A stretch of 64,000 bases of DNA. Source: Brevibacillus sp. Its GTDB lineage: Bacteria; Bacillota; Bacilli; Brevibacillales; Brevibacillaceae. Under the pieces are notes generated by a model. It did not search any database, was not told the DNA's origin, and worked only from the letters and a program-made list of their open reading frames with translations. The position numbers were made by a program, and so were the translations under genes. The stretch spans positions 1,054,001 through 1,118,000 of the forward strand of contig JACDOF010000001.1 in assembly GCA_017656235.1 (NCBI GenBank), given 5' to 3'. Shown in pieces: positions 47,779 to 56,298 of this stretch. Position 1 is the first letter of the stretch. Each line of letters begins with the position of its first letter.

Positions 47779-48666
47779 GTGAACATACGATATTGGACGT
47801 TATGTCTGCTGGTAGGGATCGGGATGATTTGTTCGCATGCACATGCTGCCCCCGACGAAGCAGAACATGACTGGAGCGAGCAATTCCAGCGGCAGGTCGC
47901 CGCGTGGATTGAGAATTTGTCGGCCAAAGATGAGCAGTTTACCGAATGGAATGGGGCCAAAACAGAAGTGGAAGCTCTTGGTGTCAATTCCCACCAGTGG
48001 CTTGTCCGGTTGCGAAAAGATGGGACGTACGTCGGGTATTTGGTGGTGGGTGAAGTACCAACCGAGGCGGTGACCCGACCCCGGTCGTCCACACAAGGCG
48101 TTCCCAAAGCGAAGCCCTCGTTTGTTCTTCTGGAGTACGGTTTGGGCGAATTCATCCTGTTCCACGACGCATTTGCTCCGCTGCAGCTGTCTGCCGAACC
48201 TGTCTACGACGGCTTTGCTTCCCACTGGCAGGTGGCCCTGGATGACCAGCATCGCCAATATATTGACGCGAAGACAGGAGAAAAGTACCCGGCCACTGTC
48301 CAGTCCCTTGACCGCCCTATCATGTCCACCCTTTCTGTCCGTGAAGTGGTTGGATCAAACGGACAGTTGACGCGGCAGCGGATCGTCTCCCGCGTGGAGA
48401 CGGACCCTTTTGATCGAATCGACTGGTTGAAAGCCGTCCCCCTCTCCCCGCTGGACGAGGAGGTTACCCGAAAACTTTGGCAGGAGAATTACGAGCGGAT
48501 TGTCATCTCTTGCTCGCTGTTTGGAGATCAGGTGATGGCTCCGTTTGTCGTTGGTTCAATCCATCTCTGGAATGATTCGCTTACTTACATCGGCGTGTGG
48601 GATGAAGGCCTGCGATACGTGCCGCTTCCCTACGTGAACAAGGTGGGCAAGGTGATCATCCCTTAA
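47779..48666 (+). CDS. secreted protein of unknown function
   Basis: The 295-residue product has a signal peptide with a hydrophobic core (LCLLVGIGMIC) and likely cleavage after HAHA near residue 23. The rest is soluble with no recognised domain; it ends in a VPLPYVNKVGKVII strand. It starts at GTG 47779 behind GGAAGGTG. It lies about 170 bases after yqhG with no clear terminator between, so it may be its own transcript. I do not recognise it. Confidence 0.75.
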   Translation: MNIRYWTLCLLVGIGMICSHAHAAPDEAEHDWSEQFQRQVAAWIENLSAKDEQFTEWNGAKTEVEALGVNSHQWLVRLRKDGTYVGYLVVGEVPTEAVTRPRSSTQGVPKAKPSFVLLEYGLGEFILFHDAFAPLQLSAEPVYDGFASHWQVALDDQHRQYIDAKTGEKYPATVQSLDRPIMSTLSVREVVGSNGQLTRQRIVSRVETDPFDRIDWLKAVPLSPLDEEVTRKLWQENYERIVISCSLFGDQVMAPFVVGSIHLWNDSLTYIGVWDEGLRYVPLPYVNKVGKVIIP

Positions 48667-48726
48667 AGACGGCCCCTGTCCATACGTAATCCTGCATGTC
48701 AATTGGACAAGGTTTCACCCGGAACG

Positions 48727-48761
48727 CAAAAAACGGCGGGCATGTTTGCACCACCGTTTTT
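48727..48761 (-). terminator. terminator after the ykuS-like gene
   Basis: AAAAACGGCGGG (48729-48740) and CCACCGTTTTT (48751-48761) form a hairpin that ends in T on the minus strand. It abuts the stop of the ykuS-like gene. Confidence 0.75.
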
Positions 48762-49013
48762 CTAATGATGTCGCGTCGGCGACAGGCGTTCGTGCACCTT
48801 GTGGAAAACCTCCTGCGCCGTCAAGCCGCTGGCGGAAATGACGGGTGCTCCCGAAATCGACTTGCTCTGGTCGCCCAGTACGTTGACGTCTTGACCAGTG
48901 ATCACGACGGCATCCACCATTTGCTGCCAGTTACCCAATTCAACCACGTCGTACCCGTTGCTGCGCAACAAGCGGACAACCTCGCTGAGTGATGGTTCTA
49001 CTGCTACTCTCAT
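48762..49013 (-). CDS. YkuS family protein (UPF0180)
   Basis: The 83-residue protein begins MRVAVEPSLSEVVRLLRSNGYDVV and has GQDVNVLGDQSKSISGAPVISA, the UPF0180/YkuS pattern. The function is unknown. It is the last gene of a four-gene run M1 peptidase-aroK-yqzE-ykuS with gaps of 13, 20 and 25 bases, followed by a terminator. GGAGGTAGCG precedes the ATG. Confidence 0.88.
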   Translation of the reverse strand: MRVAVEPSLSEVVRLLRSNGYDVVELGNWQQMVDAVVITGQDVNVLGDQSKSISGAPVISASGLTAQEVFHKVHERLSPTRHH

Positions 49014-49038
49014 CGCTACCTCCGAAATGCGGGATGTA

Positions 49039-49200
49039 CTACTTGCGCCAAAGCATCTTGATCGACATCGGAATCACACCAAACCAGCGAGCTGACCACG
49101 CCTCACGGGCCGCTTTCAGTCTTCTCCGCTCTTCACCCGGCGTCTCAAGGTATTCCAAAAAACGCTTGACCATGAATCGAAGGTACTCCTGAAACGACAT
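49039..49200 (-). CDS. yqzE: YqzE-like small basic protein
   Basis: A 53-residue frame begins MSFQEYLRFMVKRFLEYL and ends WFGVIPMSIKMLWRK, a pattern I associate with YqzE, which lies next to aroK and comG in B. subtilis. It has a basic middle and a short hydrophobic C-terminal stretch. The start at 49200 has a GAGGGGG Shine-Dalgarno. It lies between aroK and the ykuS-like gene. The function is unknown. Confidence 0.8.
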   Translation of the reverse strand: MSFQEYLRFMVKRFLEYLETPGEERRRLKAAREAWSARWFGVIPMSIKMLWRK

Positions 49201-49220
49201 GACAGATTCCCCCTCAGAAG

Positions 49221-49742
49221 TTATTCTCCCCGGAAATCCGTCTGTTCAGTCATCTTTGTCATGATTTCATCAACAATCTCTTCGATGTCTCGGCCAGTCG
49301 TATCAACCTGCAATGGCGCAAAATCGTACATGCCGGCCCGCTCTGCCAGAAGCCGATGCACCCGCTCCGTCACATCTCCGGCCAGCAGTGGACGACCTTG
49401 ATCAGTAGAGACGCGGCGGATGATCTCTTCCGGTGCTGCCTTCAGGGCAATCACCAGCCCCCCCGCCTGCATGGCAAGCACGTTTTGTCGACGCAGCACC
49501 ACGCCCCCGCCGGTGGTGATCACCTGCTTGCCGGATTGCAGCACCTCCGCCAACAACTCCGATTCGATCTGCCGAAAACGAGCTTCTCCCTCGCTGGCAA
49601 ATATGTCTGCGATGCTCCGCTTTTCCCGCTCAGCAATGTACTGATCGAGATCGAGATGCGGCCAGTTCAGTCGCGCGGCCAATGCCTTGCCCACCGTTGT
49701 CTTTCCCGTACCCATGAACCCGATCAAGATCACATTGTTCAT
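49221..49742 (-). CDS. aroK: shikimate kinase
   Basis: AroK phosphorylates shikimate with ATP in aromatic amino acid synthesis. The 173-residue protein has Walker A GFMGTGKTTVGKAL near residue 7, the shikimate-binding segment HLDLDQYIAE and GEARFRQIES, and the glycine-rich TTGGGVVLR loop near 76. ATG 49742 is 9 bases after GAGGG; an ATG two codons upstream is close to the RBS. The second shikimate gene (aroQ) lies at 31.2 kb. Confidence 0.96.
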   Translation of the reverse strand: MNNVILIGFMGTGKTTVGKALAARLNWPHLDLDQYIAEREKRSIADIFASEGEARFRQIESELLAEVLQSGKQVITTGGGVVLRRQNVLAMQAGGLVIALKAAPEEIIRRVSTDQGRPLLAGDVTERVHRLLAERAGMYDFAPLQVDTTGRDIEEIVDEIMTKMTEQTDFRGE

Positions 49743-49754
49743 CCACATTCTCCC

Positions 49755-51602
49755 TCATTTGCTCGGTACTGTTATCCGTACTCTTTTGGCTGCCGCGTCG
49801 TACTCCACCTGGTAGCGCAGCACCTGCTGAAAGAACGAGAGCGGAGCCATTGTCCGGTCCTCCACTTCGATCAGGGCGTGGGGCAGGCGGTACTGTTTGC
49901 CGTTGAAGCGGACGTCCGCCGAATGTTCGGTAAGGATCAGTTCTTTTTCCGCTGTACGGAGCCGGATCGCCCCCTCTTCATCCCCCCACGTCACCTCAAA
50001 GCCGAACCGTTCCATTACCTCACGGAGCGGTACGTACACCGTATCACCCACTTCACGAGCCGGGACCTGCGGGTAGAAGGGTGCCCCGTTGAGAACCGTG
50101 TTCACATAGTGTTGGATGTGAGCAGAGGCAATCCCATCCCGGTTGGCCCGATTGAGGTTGCGCGCAAAGTATTCGGCGTTGCCATTCAACGTCTGCCCCA
50201 AGGCCTGATCAAGGTGCTCAGGGCCGATCACTTTTCCGTGATAATCGCGCTGTACCTGTTTCAGAAAACGGGCAAACGGCTGCTCACCAATCTGCTTGCG
50301 CAGTTGGTCGTAGAGAACGGCTCCTTTTGAGTACCAGGTCCAGTCAAACTCGTAATAATCACGGAACTGACGCAGCGTCTTGCCCAGGTTGCCGTCCGGA
50401 TAGCGCTGTTTCAACTGCTCCATCTCACGTTGATATTCACCCATTACCGTATCAGCCATCGCCTGTCCATGCCGCTTCTTCATGTAGTGGTAGACGCTCC
50501 ACTCCACCAGCCCTTCGTCAATCCAGCCGGTTTGAGCTTCCAGGGTGGAAACGCTGTTGTACCACCATAAATGGGCAATCTCATGAGGGAGCCAGTGATT
50601 CACCTCGTTGTTGGCGTACATGTTTTTGGAGAAAATCGCCAGGTTGGCGTACTCCATTGCATAGGTATGTCCCGTCTCGGCAATTGCCACATACGGGTAC
50701 GGAAGCTCGCCGTACAGCTCGGAATAGGCGGAAAACGCCGCTTCCGCAATCGCCTTCACTTGCGGGATGTTCTTCTTGTCGCTGACAGCTATGTCCACCG
50801 TCAGGCTGCCGACGCGCATCTGTTCAAGGTGATAAAGTGGACTGCCCACCAGTGAAAAGTTTAACAGCCTTTTCCCCTGGTAGCGAATCTCCTGCTGTCC
50901 CCCTGCCACGTGAATTCGCTGCCCTCTCCCCCCGGAGGTTACCCACTTGTACCCTTCCGGTGAAAGAAAGCGGACGTCGTAATCAGCGTAGTGGTAGACA
51001 AAGGGATCACCGTAGCCGACCGGTCGAGGAGGTTCGTACCAACGTGATAGTTGGTCCAGTGCGCCAAGCATCGGATACCAGTTGGTCAACGTCCACACAT
51101 CGTCTTTTGTACCGAAGCGGGTGCCGCTGCGCGGGACAGCGGTCTCAAACTCAATCGTCAGCGAGATGCGTTTGTCGGCCGGAAAGTTGTTGGGTATGCT
51201 GACGACACTGCCCCGCCGCACAAATGACACCTTCTTCTGCCCGTCGCGAATGGAGTGCACTTTCAGCGGACTCCAACCGTAATCGTAAACGTACAGATGA
51301 ATCTCATCCGTACCCGGATTGTCAAACTGAATCGTTTCTTTCCCCACTATTCGTGCCTGGTTCGTTTTCAGTTCAGCCTGAATTGCATAGGTGGGCTTCA
51401 AATCCCTGACCAACGACGGCAGCGGGGGCTCGTAACGGAATGGATCGGCTGTTCCCGCCACCGATGTGATTGGTACCGATTTACTGGTTGTTTTTTGCAA
51501 ATAGCCGGAAATATCCGGCCATTTGGCAATCAGTGTAATCGCTCCGGCGACGAAAAAAATCGTCAGACAAAGGAGCATGCTTGTCCTCTGTATCTGGTTC
51601 AT
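49755..51602 (-). CDS. M1-family metallopeptidase fused to a copper amine oxidase N-like domain
   Basis: The 615-residue protein starts with one N-terminal membrane segment (about residues 8-27). The M1 core has YAMEYANLAIF (GAMEN-type), and the HEIAH zinc motif near residue 340 with the second Glu 19 residues after (DEGLVEWS). The C-terminal roughly 100 residues (VGDTVYVPLREVMERFGF) match the copper amine oxidase N1-type domain found in cell-wall-associated proteins of Bacillota. It is probably membrane-anchored and extracellular. Substrate unknown. It leads the run into aroK. Confidence 0.88.
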   Translation of the reverse strand: MNQIQRTSMLLCLTIFFVAGAITLIAKWPDISGYLQKTTSKSVPITSVAGTADPFRYEPPLPSLVRDLKPTYAIQAELKTNQARIVGKETIQFDNPGTDEIHLYVYDYGWSPLKVHSIRDGQKKVSFVRRGSVVSIPNNFPADKRISLTIEFETAVPRSGTRFGTKDDVWTLTNWYPMLGALDQLSRWYEPPRPVGYGDPFVYHYADYDVRFLSPEGYKWVTSGGRGQRIHVAGGQQEIRYQGKRLLNFSLVGSPLYHLEQMRVGSLTVDIAVSDKKNIPQVKAIAEAAFSAYSELYGELPYPYVAIAETGHTYAMEYANLAIFSKNMYANNEVNHWLPHEIAHLWWYNSVSTLEAQTGWIDEGLVEWSVYHYMKKRHGQAMADTVMGEYQREMEQLKQRYPDGNLGKTLRQFRDYYEFDWTWYSKGAVLYDQLRKQIGEQPFARFLKQVQRDYHGKVIGPEHLDQALGQTLNGNAEYFARNLNRANRDGIASAHIQHYVNTVLNGAPFYPQVPAREVGDTVYVPLREVMERFGFEVTWGDEEGAIRLRTAEKELILTEHSADVRFNGKQYRLPHALIEVEDRTMAPLSFFQQVLRYQVEYDAAAKRVRITVPSK

Positions 51603-51747
51603 GTCCGGTCTCCCATATGTACTGCTCTTTATCTGATAGCGTCATACTTCATATTGTAACAAATCTCACGTCCGGTGAGTACCAGCGATGAGGAGATTTC
51701 TTCCTTTTTTCAGGTTCTTGCAGGTTGCAAACAACGTGTCGTGAACA

Positions 51748-51794
51748 CGAGTGGGGCGTTTTTCGCGCTCGCTGGCGAAAAATCGCCCCACTCG
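51748..51794. repeat. long imperfect palindrome of unknown origin
   Basis: CGAGTGGGGCGTTTTTCGC (51748-51766) pairs with GCGAAAAATCGCCCCACTCG (51775-51794) with a single bulged base and an 8-base loop, giving 19 pairs. There is no T-run on either side. It lies in the 340-base gap between pxpA and the M1 peptidase. Confidence 0.8.
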
Positions 51795-51817
51795 TCCCAA
51801 ATGATTTTGCCCTCGCC

Positions 51818-51840
51818 CCCGCGGATCGTTTCGCCGCGGG
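51818..51840. repeat. second, GC-rich palindrome in the same gap
   Basis: CCCGCGG (51818-51824) and CCGCGGG (51834-51840) form a 7-bp stem with a 9-base loop, 23 bases from the first palindrome. The two stems together may belong to one structured element. The rest of the gap up to pxpA shows no gene that I would call. Confidence 0.6.
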
Positions 51841-51941
51841 CAGTCGCACATCTTTGCATGCCAGGCAACAGTTCGCGCAGGACTTTTGTCCCCTTCGGTA
51901 CACTTTACCTGCACGCTGAAAGGGCTGCCAGGTCCTTGTCT

Positions 51942-52703
51942 TCAATCGCCGCAAAACGGCTCCAGCAAAACAGCGTTCTGAGCCGCCCACCGGTGCAATT
52001 CCATCAGAAACGGCACGATGTCGGGGCTATCCATGTGAACACAGAGGGTATCGGCAACCAGTTCGATGTGACCGCCGTCCACTGTACGTACGCGCTGTTC
52101 CAGGACGAGCTGCCGGGTTTGCTCCAGCTGCTCGTCCTTGCTGATCAGAACGCTCCCTTCCAGATCACGCGGCGCCAGTCGTCCGTTGGGTAAATACGCC
52201 CGGTCCGCAAATACTTCCTCCGCCACCCGCAAGCCGTGTTCCAGACAGACATGAACCAGCGCACTGCCGGAGAGTGCGTAAATAATCAGCTCTTCATCGA
52301 TGTCAGAGACGGCCTGCACCACAGCCTCCGCCAGCTCTGGCCGTTCAGCCGCTTCGTTGTACAGCGCCCCGTGCAGCTTGACATGATGCAGTTTTCCCCC
52401 AAGCGCCTTGGTGATTCCGTTCAGTGCCGCCACCTGATACAGCACCAGTTCGTATACATCCTTAGGTGAAAGGTTCATCGAACGTCGGCCGAATCCCTGG
52501 ATGTCAGGATAGCCCGGATGAGCCCCCACATTCACGTTCTGCTGCAGTGCTGCCTCCACCAGACCACAGATGACATGAGGATCGCCCGCGTGAAACCCGC
52601 AAGCGATATTGGCAGACGTAACCCATTTCAGGATGCCAACGTCTTCTCTTAGGCGATAGCGCCCAAACCCTTCCCCCATATCACAGTTGATGTCCAGCTT
52701 CAT
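51942..52703 (-). CDS. pxpA: 5-oxoprolinase subunit A (LamB/YcsF family)
   Basis: PxpA with PxpB and PxpC hydrolyses 5-oxoproline using ATP. The 253-residue protein has DINCDMGEGFG at the start, VTSANIACGFHAGDP near residue 30 and VGAHPGYPDIQGFGRR near 58. No pxpB or pxpC homologue is within the window, so partners must lie elsewhere, or the enzyme acts on another substrate. ATG 52703 follows AGGAGGTG. Confidence 0.93.
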   Translation of the reverse strand: MKLDINCDMGEGFGRYRLREDVGILKWVTSANIACGFHAGDPHVICGLVEAALQQNVNVGAHPGYPDIQGFGRRSMNLSPKDVYELVLYQVAALNGITKALGGKLHHVKLHGALYNEAAERPELAEAVVQAVSDIDEELIIYALSGSALVHVCLEHGLRVAEEVFADRAYLPNGRLAPRDLEGSVLISKDEQLEQTRQLVLEQRVRTVDGGHIELVADTLCVHMDSPDIVPFLMELHRWAAQNAVLLEPFCGD

Positions 52704-52842
52704 CTCCCCCGCACCTCCTCCTGAATAGAGAAAACGCAATCATTTCCAGATTTGTTTTCTATTATCGATCATACCACAGAGAGCAGGGAATCCGTAAAGG
52801 CAAAAATCCCAAGGGATCTGACAACAGACGCTTCAACACATC

Positions 52843-52876
52843 AAAAAAGGTCAACCGGTTTTGTACCGGCTGACCT
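52843..52876 (-). terminator. terminator after ylbG
   Basis: AGGTCAACCGGT (52848-52859) and ACCGGCTGACCT (52865-52876) form a 12-bp stem with one wobble pair and a run of T on the minus strand. It lies 20 bases after the ylbG stop. Confidence 0.85.
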
Positions 52877-52895
52877 CATGAGCAATCCTTCGTGA

Positions 52896-53252
52896 TCAGC
52901 GTCCGGAAGGAGCGGCTGCCTGATTGCTCTTGCTGCCCGAATCTGATAGGAGCGATTCCGTCAGGGCCATCAGCTGGGACTTTTCCAGACGGTAATCAAA
53001 CTCTTTTGCCTTGTCTGGTCGAGCGTTGTTGTATTCGGTCGGAATCTCGTGACGATGGGATCGCTCTACCTTGGTAACAAAATGCAGTCGTTCGATCATA
53101 CGAATGGTTTCGTCGATTCGCTCCGCATCTACATACATAGAGACGTAGTTTAACCGTTTGGAAATGTAGTGGATCGTGCCGAACTTGCGCAGATTTTTTG
53201 CCGCGCGAACGTTTTTCACCCAAACAGCCAATCCAAGTCGTCTATCCCTCAT
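52896..53252 (-). CDS. ylbG: YlbG family protein (UPF0298)
   Basis: The 118-residue protein has LRKFGTIHYISKRLNYVSMYVD near residue 25 (split: LRKFGTIHYISKRLN then YVSMYVD) and ARPDKAKEFDYRLEK, the UPF0298 pattern. YlbG lies next to ylbF in B. subtilis; here they flank a 103-residue convergent gene. Function unknown. The ATG at 53252 is the better of two starts; a TTG at 53264 is close to an AAGGAG. Confidence 0.85.
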   Translation of the reverse strand: MRDRRLGLAVWVKNVRAAKNLRKFGTIHYISKRLNYVSMYVDAERIDETIRMIERLHFVTKVERSHRHEIPTEYNNARPDKAKEFDYRLEKSQLMALTESLLSDSGSKSNQAAAPSGR

Positions 53253-53333
53253 GCTCCCATCCAATCTCCTTCCCTCTATCGGTACTATGGTACCACGCTT
53301 TTCCTACGTGTACAAGATAGAGTGCCTTCGCGA

Positions 53334-53363
53334 TTGGTCGAATCAACGGTAAACCGCTATTAT
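53334..53363 (+). promoter_or_regulatory. possible promoter of the gene at 53432
   Basis: TTGGTC (53334-53339) and TATTAT (53358-53363) are spaced by 18 bases, with an AGGAGG and a GTG about 60-70 bases downstream. The match to sigma-A is fair. Confidence 0.45.
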
Positions 53364-53431
53364 ATTAGTAAACGACAGGAAGACGAATCGACACAACGTC
53401 TCTTCACCATGGTCGAGCAGGAGGTTTCCTC

Positions 53432-53743
53432 GTGATTGACGCACTCTATTCAAGGCTTGCCGCCCAACTCAAAAGCCACACGGGTATTGGCCGGGTTGAC
53501 TGGCGTGAATACGCAGGGCAGCGCTTTTTGTATATAACCGGCTCCCTTGCGGCAAATGAACTCCTTGCCGTAATCCAACAGACGGGCGAACACCTGGCCA
53601 GCGGAACGAGGTTGCGGGTGCAGTGCAACCACGTGCGTTCGGATGCCAGGCACGAAGTATTTCGGTTTCGCTTTCTGGTTCCGGAAGAAAAGATGTTTTG
53701 CTGTGGAAACCAATGTACCGATTGTGTGCTCCACCGAAAATAA
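53432..53743 (+). CDS. small protein with a C-terminal Cys cluster, unrecognised
   Basis: The 103-residue frame starts at GTG 53432 with AGGAGG 7 bases upstream and a possible promoter at 53334. The C terminus has Cys residues in the pattern FCCGNQCTDCVL, a CC-x4-C-x2-C cluster that could bind metal or an iron-sulfur cluster. This resembles the CC...C..C of oxidoreductase-like families. It is convergent with ricF, whose stop is 5 bases away, and divergent from ylbG. I do not recognise the family. Confidence 0.7.
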   Translation: MIDALYSRLAAQLKSHTGIGRVDWREYAGQRFLYITGSLAANELLAVIQQTGEHLASGTRLRVQCNHVRSDARHEVFRFRFLVPEEKMFCCGNQCTDCVLHRK

Positions 53744-53747
53744 CCGC

Positions 53748-54206
53748 TCACCTGTTTTTCCGTTTGCTGGCACACCCACAACTCCCGCCTGAGCCGCAGC
53801 CTGCGCTTTTGGCCTCCAGGAAGGGATTGTTGCTGGGAACCTTGATCGACGTCGAAACGGCGTCGGCAATCGTCCGGCTCACTTCGTAAAGCAGGTCGTC
53901 AAGTCTGTTTTCGGCCCGTTTGAACGCCTGCACGGAATCCAGCATTTCCAGTGCCCGTTTGGCTTCGCGCACTTCGGCGGAAATACGGGTGAAATCAGGG
54001 TGGTACTTCCCGAAGCGCTGCACTTCTTCGTACTGTTCCTTTTTCTGCTCAAACAGGCGGCGCAGCCGCTGCGCTTCTGCATCCTGCTCCATCCGCTGTT
54101 TGGCCTCCAGGTACTCCGCCACTTCTTGTGATTCGTTGATCATCCGGGCCAGCAAATAGGCTTCATCAATCAAGACGGCCATGTCCAAGGTGTCTGTCGC
54201 AATCAT
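53748..54206 (-). CDS. ricF: YlbF/RicF family regulator
   Basis: The 152-residue helical protein ends with three Cys in AGCGSGGSCGC, the region that contributes to the Fe-S cluster of the RicA-RicF-RicT complex in B. subtilis. That complex modulates RNase Y activity, competence, sporulation and biofilm formation. The start at ATG 54206 has GGGGGG 6 bases upstream. The 103-residue Cys-rich gene converges on it, which may be significant. Confidence 0.88.
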   Translation of the reverse strand: MIATDTLDMAVLIDEAYLLARMINESQEVAEYLEAKQRMEQDAEAQRLRRLFEQKKEQYEEVQRFGKYHPDFTRISAEVREAKRALEMLDSVQAFKRAENRLDDLLYEVSRTIADAVSTSIKVPSNNPFLEAKSAGCGSGGSCGCASKRKNR

Positions 54207-54247
54207 CCTCATCCCCCCTACATCCGAATGGCAGGGCTGCTTGTACC

Positions 54248-56194
54248 TCAGGACATCTCCCCTACATAGTCAGGGAGCAGCAGCCGTACTCGTTTTATGT
54301 GATCCAGTCTTACTTTTTGTGTCTTCTGTTCCACTTCCATTGTAATCGACCAGTAGCCCATTTCAACCTCTAATTTTCTGGGTGTGCCTTCCCACTCCGA
54401 GCCATCAATTGTTTCGATGCGCACGCCAAGCTTCAACTCCTGGGCTCGTTTGAACAGATCACGCATGGTCTGCGGATGGTACGGCTGGAAGTGTCGGGTC
54501 CACATGCGCGGCAGGGATGCGAGCTCCGGCATTGCCTCCAAGCGGTCAGGAAATCTGCTTATTGGTTGGTAGGAGTACCATGGGGGGGAAATGGGAAACA
54601 ATCCGCTCCGGGTTTCCACGGTGACTGCTTCCTGCTGCCTTTGCCACTCACCGGCTTGAGGCTGGTTTCGAATGTTCAGCGTCTCGTCCAGTTGCGGCTG
54701 ATAACCGCACTGTTTGAGTGCAGACAGAAGATCCGCCTGTCTTGACAGCGGAAAGAGAAAGTCCGTTTCCGAGACGGTCTCCCAGATATAAGGCCGAATC
54801 AATGGAATACTGCTCAATTCTTCCAACATCCCCCTGTCGGCCGTTCGCACTCTGCCCCAGGCCTCAATGCAAATCCGTCCAGCTTGCGCGATCCACCCCG
54901 CAAGCTGATTGCGCAGTCCGTTTGGCAGCGGATACGGACATCTGGATGTAAGAAATCGTTCGATCTCAGTCATGCTGCCCCCTGCAAGGACAAAGGCCTG
55001 CACGCGGTCCGCCGCGAGTGTACAGCGGAACAACTCGCCTTCGAAGCAGAGCAGCCCCAGTTTGCTTAGCGTCCACAGTTCTGCAAGCGAAACGAAAGGT
55101 GGCCCGATCACGTCTCCCGTTGGCTCCACATACCATGCTGTTCTCTGCACTTCGGCTTCATCGCCTGCCTGCTGCCAGCGCCACCACCACTCTCCCGCTT
55201 CGTCCCGGCACAAATGCAGCCAGCCTAACCCGAGCAGCGGATACAACCATTCCGCCAACGCTCGTTCCACCGCCTTTTCGGGGACGGGAAAACCTGCCCG
55301 TACCAAGGTACGAATCGCAGCGTTCAGGGATACCCATCGATCCGTCCCGCTGTTTTCCATTTTCAAAACCAAGACTTCCAGCCATGACTCATTCGGCAGG
55401 TAGCAGGATGTCAGCATCTTCATGAGCTGCTGTCGCTGATCGGATACGGGCTGGGCCAGCCAGTCAGCAACCGCTTCTTCTGCCAGCACGAGCTGATTGT
55501 CGGTAATGCAAACCAGCCCCAACCGCAGGGCCAGGTCTAGTACCACTGCCAAGCCTGGTTGATAGACGTTTTTGACATCGATTGGGAACAGGCGGTCAAA
55601 CCAGGCTTTGACATACTGGTCGTCGCAGGAGATCAAGGGTGTCAACTTGTGGAGTACGCGGCGATGAATCGTCTGCTGTCGGGTTATCGGCACCTCCTGA
55701 TCGCGCACATACGTGAGCAATGAAAAAAGATCCAGGTGAATTCCACGACCACCTGTAGTATAATGAAATAGCTTTTCGTCTTTCGACGGGCAGGTACTCT
55801 CTCCTGCTTCCTCAAGCAGCATCCGCAGCAAACGTTGACGTACCTCATAAGGCATGACATAGCCAATCTCGCTCCATCGTTTGCGCCCGGTCAGCACAAA
55901 ACCGATGCGGTTGAGACCGGTCAGCCCTATCGGCAGATGGGCATGAATATGATCCGCCATTTCCATCCATTGTTTTCGAGTCAGGAATCCCTGTCCGGCA
56001 TGTAACAGAAAACAGCGAGCCGCAGTCTGCTCGATTTCGTTCAATGACTGCCACATCCGATCGACAAGGCGCGGATCACACAGGCGCGATTCAGCCGTAC
56101 CCGGCAGCTTCTCCCCCGCCCGATGCTCCTGCTCCGCCGCGATCGCTCGTCTTGTTTTTTCATCCAGCAGTCGATAGCAGTCGTAAACACGCAT
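54248..56194 (-). CDS. helicase-associated (XPB/Ssl2-like N-terminal type) protein without helicase motifs
   Basis: The 648-residue protein has no Walker or helicase motifs. Its Trp/Leu-rich helical middle and a helical C terminal segment (RTADRGMLEELSSIPLIRPYIWE then SETDFLF, and YVEPTGDVIGPP near residue 350) resemble the helicase_C_3-type domain that normally precedes XPB-like helicases. A C-terminal beta domain (GVRIETIDGSEWEGTPRKLEV) follows. Role unknown. It lies alone, upstream of ricF, with opposite direction to the PrcB gene. Confidence 0.6.
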   Translation of the reverse strand: MRVYDCYRLLDEKTRRAIAAEQEHRAGEKLPGTAESRLCDPRLVDRMWQSLNEIEQTAARCFLLHAGQGFLTRKQWMEMADHIHAHLPIGLTGLNRIGFVLTGRKRWSEIGYVMPYEVRQRLLRMLLEEAGESTCPSKDEKLFHYTTGGRGIHLDLFSLLTYVRDQEVPITRQQTIHRRVLHKLTPLISCDDQYVKAWFDRLFPIDVKNVYQPGLAVVLDLALRLGLVCITDNQLVLAEEAVADWLAQPVSDQRQQLMKMLTSCYLPNESWLEVLVLKMENSGTDRWVSLNAAIRTLVRAGFPVPEKAVERALAEWLYPLLGLGWLHLCRDEAGEWWWRWQQAGDEAEVQRTAWYVEPTGDVIGPPFVSLAELWTLSKLGLLCFEGELFRCTLAADRVQAFVLAGGSMTEIERFLTSRCPYPLPNGLRNQLAGWIAQAGRICIEAWGRVRTADRGMLEELSSIPLIRPYIWETVSETDFLFPLSRQADLLSALKQCGYQPQLDETLNIRNQPQAGEWQRQQEAVTVETRSGLFPISPPWYSYQPISRFPDRLEAMPELASLPRMWTRHFQPYHPQTMRDLFKRAQELKLGVRIETIDGSEWEGTPRKLEVEMGYWSITMEVEQKTQKVRLDHIKRVRLLLPDYVGEMS

Positions 56195-56298
56195 GTTCCG
56201 TCACCTCATCCTGTTCGAACCGGTCAAGTCCATATGAGAGCTTGTCCGGCCGCTCGTTGGCGCAGCCTCGAAATTGGGAAACATGGAGGTGGTAACTG

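Noticed and set aside
51649-51990. A 113-codon minus-strand frame in the pxpA/M1 gap
   Set aside because: It spans the large palindromes, has Arg/Cys-rich, low-credibility composition and no RBS that I trust; the segment is treated as non-coding.
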